Assembly (NCBI GenBank): GCA_036771375.1
Contig: DAIPHL010000055.1
Location: 1-12,925, forward strand
Direction of reading: 5' to 3'
DNA from: DAIPHL01 sp036771375
GTDB taxonomy: Bacteria > Synergistota > Synergistia > Synergistales > Synergistaceae
DNA length: 12,925 bases
Shown piece after piece: positions 11,807-12,925 of this stretch. The translations under genes and the position numbers were made by a program. The first letter of the stretch is position 1. Every line of letters begins with the position of its first letter. The notes beneath the pieces were generated by a model. That model searched no databases. It was given only the letters and a program-made list of their open reading frames with translations, and had not been told where the DNA came from.

Positions 11807-12925
11807 GTGCGTAAAATCAAACAGGAAACGGCAGGAAAAATATCGATTCTCTTTTCGGCGCTTCTTCTTCTGGTGACGTTTGGCGTGGGCATCGCCTCCG
11901 CGGGAAACTGGCCGATGTTCCGGGCAAACCCGAACAGGACCGGAAACATCGCGGAAACGACAGCCGGGACGACCGCCATCTCCGGACGGATTACATGGCA
12001 ACGACAAGTCGATGACGGCATTCAATCCTCTCCGGCCCTGTTCGAAGACAAGGTCTATTTCGGCAGCAACGACGGAAACCTCTATGCACTCAGAACCTCC
12101 GACGGAGAAATCCTCTGGAAATACTCCGTGAACAACTGGATCTCTTCGTCTCCGGCGATCGGAAACGGACTGGTCGTGTTCGGAAGCTACGACAGCCGCG
12201 TATACGCGCTCGATGCCCGGACGGGCAAGCTCAAGTGGCGTTTCACGACGCACAACGACGTCGCCTCGTCTCCGGCGATCGCCGATGGGCGTGTCTATTT
12301 CGGAGGGATCGACGGCTATATCTATTGCGTCGATCTCAAAACGGGCTGGCAGAAATGGCGCTACAAAGCGGGGCGCGAGGTGTACGGCTCTCCGTCGGTC
12401 TCGGACGGCGTCGTATACATCGGCAACCACGACGGCAAGCTCTTCGCTCTTGACGCGGCGACAGGAAAATTGAAGTGGAGGGCCGTCGTCGGGGGACCCA
12501 TTACCGCCGCCCCCGCCATCGTGAACGGCTTCGTCTATTTCGGTAGCTGGGACGGCAAACTGTACTGCGCAAACATCAAACATCAGGCCGTCGTCTGGAA
12601 TTTCGACGGCGGCGGCTCCATCGAATCGTCTCCGCTCGTCGCGAACGGGAAAGTGTACTTCGGCAACATCAAAGGGACGATGACGGCGCTCGACGCCGCG
12701 ACCGGCAGCGTGATCTGGCAGACGCCGACCGGACAGACCATCCTTTCGGCCCCCGCCCTTCGTGGCAACCGCATATTCTTCGGAAACAACTCGAACAAAA
12801 TCTATTCTTTGGATGCAGGCACGGGCCAGATCGTATGGGAAATCGGGACGGACGATTTCGTCGTCACGGCGCCGGCCGTAGGTAAAGACGCGATATACGT
12901 GACCGGACTCGACAGCACGCCGACC
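11807..12925 (+). CDS. Secreted PQQ-like beta-propeller repeat protein, partial
   Basis: The frame is open for 373 codons to the right edge, so the C-terminus is missing. GTG 11807 follows GGAGGGG by five bases. Residues 1-32 are a signal peptide (basic start, hydrophobic 13-30, likely cut after IASA); there is no lipobox Cys, so it is not a BamB-type lipoprotein. NWPMFRANPNRTGN (34-47) is the usual opening of secreted PQQ-like propellers. From residue 73, seven repeats of exactly 40 residues follow (starting at 73, 113, 153, 193, 233, 273 and 313), each of the form SSPAI.nG.VYFGs.DG.LYALDa.TGklkW, and an eighth begins at 353. Such proteins form beta-propellers in the envelope; whether this one binds PQQ or any cofactor is not shown. 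The role is probably structural or protein binding. Confidence 0.9.
   Translation, partial: MRKIKQETAGKISILFSALLLLVTFGVGIASAGNWPMFRANPNRTGNIAETTAGTTAISGRITWQRQVDDGIQSSPALFEDKVYFGSNDGNLYALRTSDGEILWKYSVNNWISSSPAIGNGLVVFGSYDSRVYALDARTGKLKWRFTTHNDVASSPAIADGRVYFGGIDGYIYCVDLKTGWQKWRYKAGREVYGSPSVSDGVVYIGNHDGKLFALDAATGKLKWRAVVGGPITAAPAIVNGFVYFGSWDGKLYCANIKHQAVVWNFDGGGSIESSPLVANGKVYFGNIKGTMTALDAATGSVIWQTPTGQTILSAPALRGNRIFFGNNSNKIYSLDAGTGQIVWEIGTDDFVVTAPAVGKDAIYVTGLDSTPT
12023..12925 (+). repeat. 120-bp tandem coding repeats of the propeller
   Basis: The propeller units recur every 120 bp without a single indel across seven copies, and an eighth starts before the edge. Some stretches are identical at the DNA level, for example TCGTCTCCGGCGATCG at 12146-12161 and 12266-12281, exactly 120 bp apart. 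This suggests duplication or gene conversion between neighbouring units. Confidence 0.85.

Noticed and set aside
11619..11876. 85-codon plus-strand frame across the intergenic region
   Set aside because: It starts next to the tRNA promoter, has no ribosome site and runs out of frame into the propeller gene's signal peptide.
11759..12583. 274-codon minus-strand frame with repeated segments opposite the propeller gene
   Set aside because: Its apparent repeats simply mirror the 120-bp coding repeats of the real plus-strand gene.
12023..12925. CRISPR-like array suggested by regular spacing
   Set aside because: The 120-bp period is an in-frame protein repeat with similarity across the whole unit, not short identical repeats with unique spacers.

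Overview
The window reads as one long, tightly packed minus-strand gene block (about 1-11,050), then a short regulatory interval with a tRNA gene, then the start of a plus-strand gene cut by the right edge. GC content is fairly high, gaps are short and GTG starts are common. Gene content suggests a diderm anaerobe of the Synergistota type: a yebC-ruvC-ruvA-ruvB-DUF2905-spoIID-queA string, a stand-alone FchA cyclohydrolase, a methionine synthase whose reactivation domain is a separate gene, and a secreted PQQ-like propeller. This placement rests on gene content and memory of such genomes; a deep clostridial lineage is the main alternative.

In transcription order on the minus strand (right to left): a tRNA-Arg(CCU) gene (11520-11596) with a textbook promoter; a stretch of about 470 bases without a convincing gene; a nitrilase-fold protein that has lost its catalytic Cys and Lys (about 10228-11019); a PAS-GGDEF diguanylate cyclase (9075-10130) preceded by a leader with three predicted hairpins; ammonia-dependent NAD synthetase nadE; yebC; the Holliday-junction genes ruvC, ruvA, ruvB; a small DUF2905 membrane protein; a secreted SpoIID/LytB-family protein; queA (queuosine synthesis); fchA; a MetH reactivation-domain protein; metF; and the first 78 codons of a Thermotoga-type metH. 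From nadE to metH the gaps are at most about 60 bases, several genes overlap or nearly touch, and no good intrinsic terminator is visible, so a very long operon is likely.

The last four genes form a one-carbon module. FchA interconverts methenyl- and formyl-tetrahydrofolate, MetF reduces methylene- to methyl-tetrahydrofolate, MetH moves the methyl group to homocysteine through cobalamin, and the separate reactivation protein would rescue oxidised cobalamin with S-adenosylmethionine. The ruv genes form the branch-migration and resolution complex.

On the plus strand (11807 to the right edge) is a signal-peptide-bearing beta-propeller with an exact 40-residue (120-bp) repeat. The points most worth a second look are the nitrilase pseudoenzyme in the nadE neighbourhood, the structured leader before the GGDEF gene, and a G8 tract where loss of one G would fuse RuvB to the DUF2905 protein.
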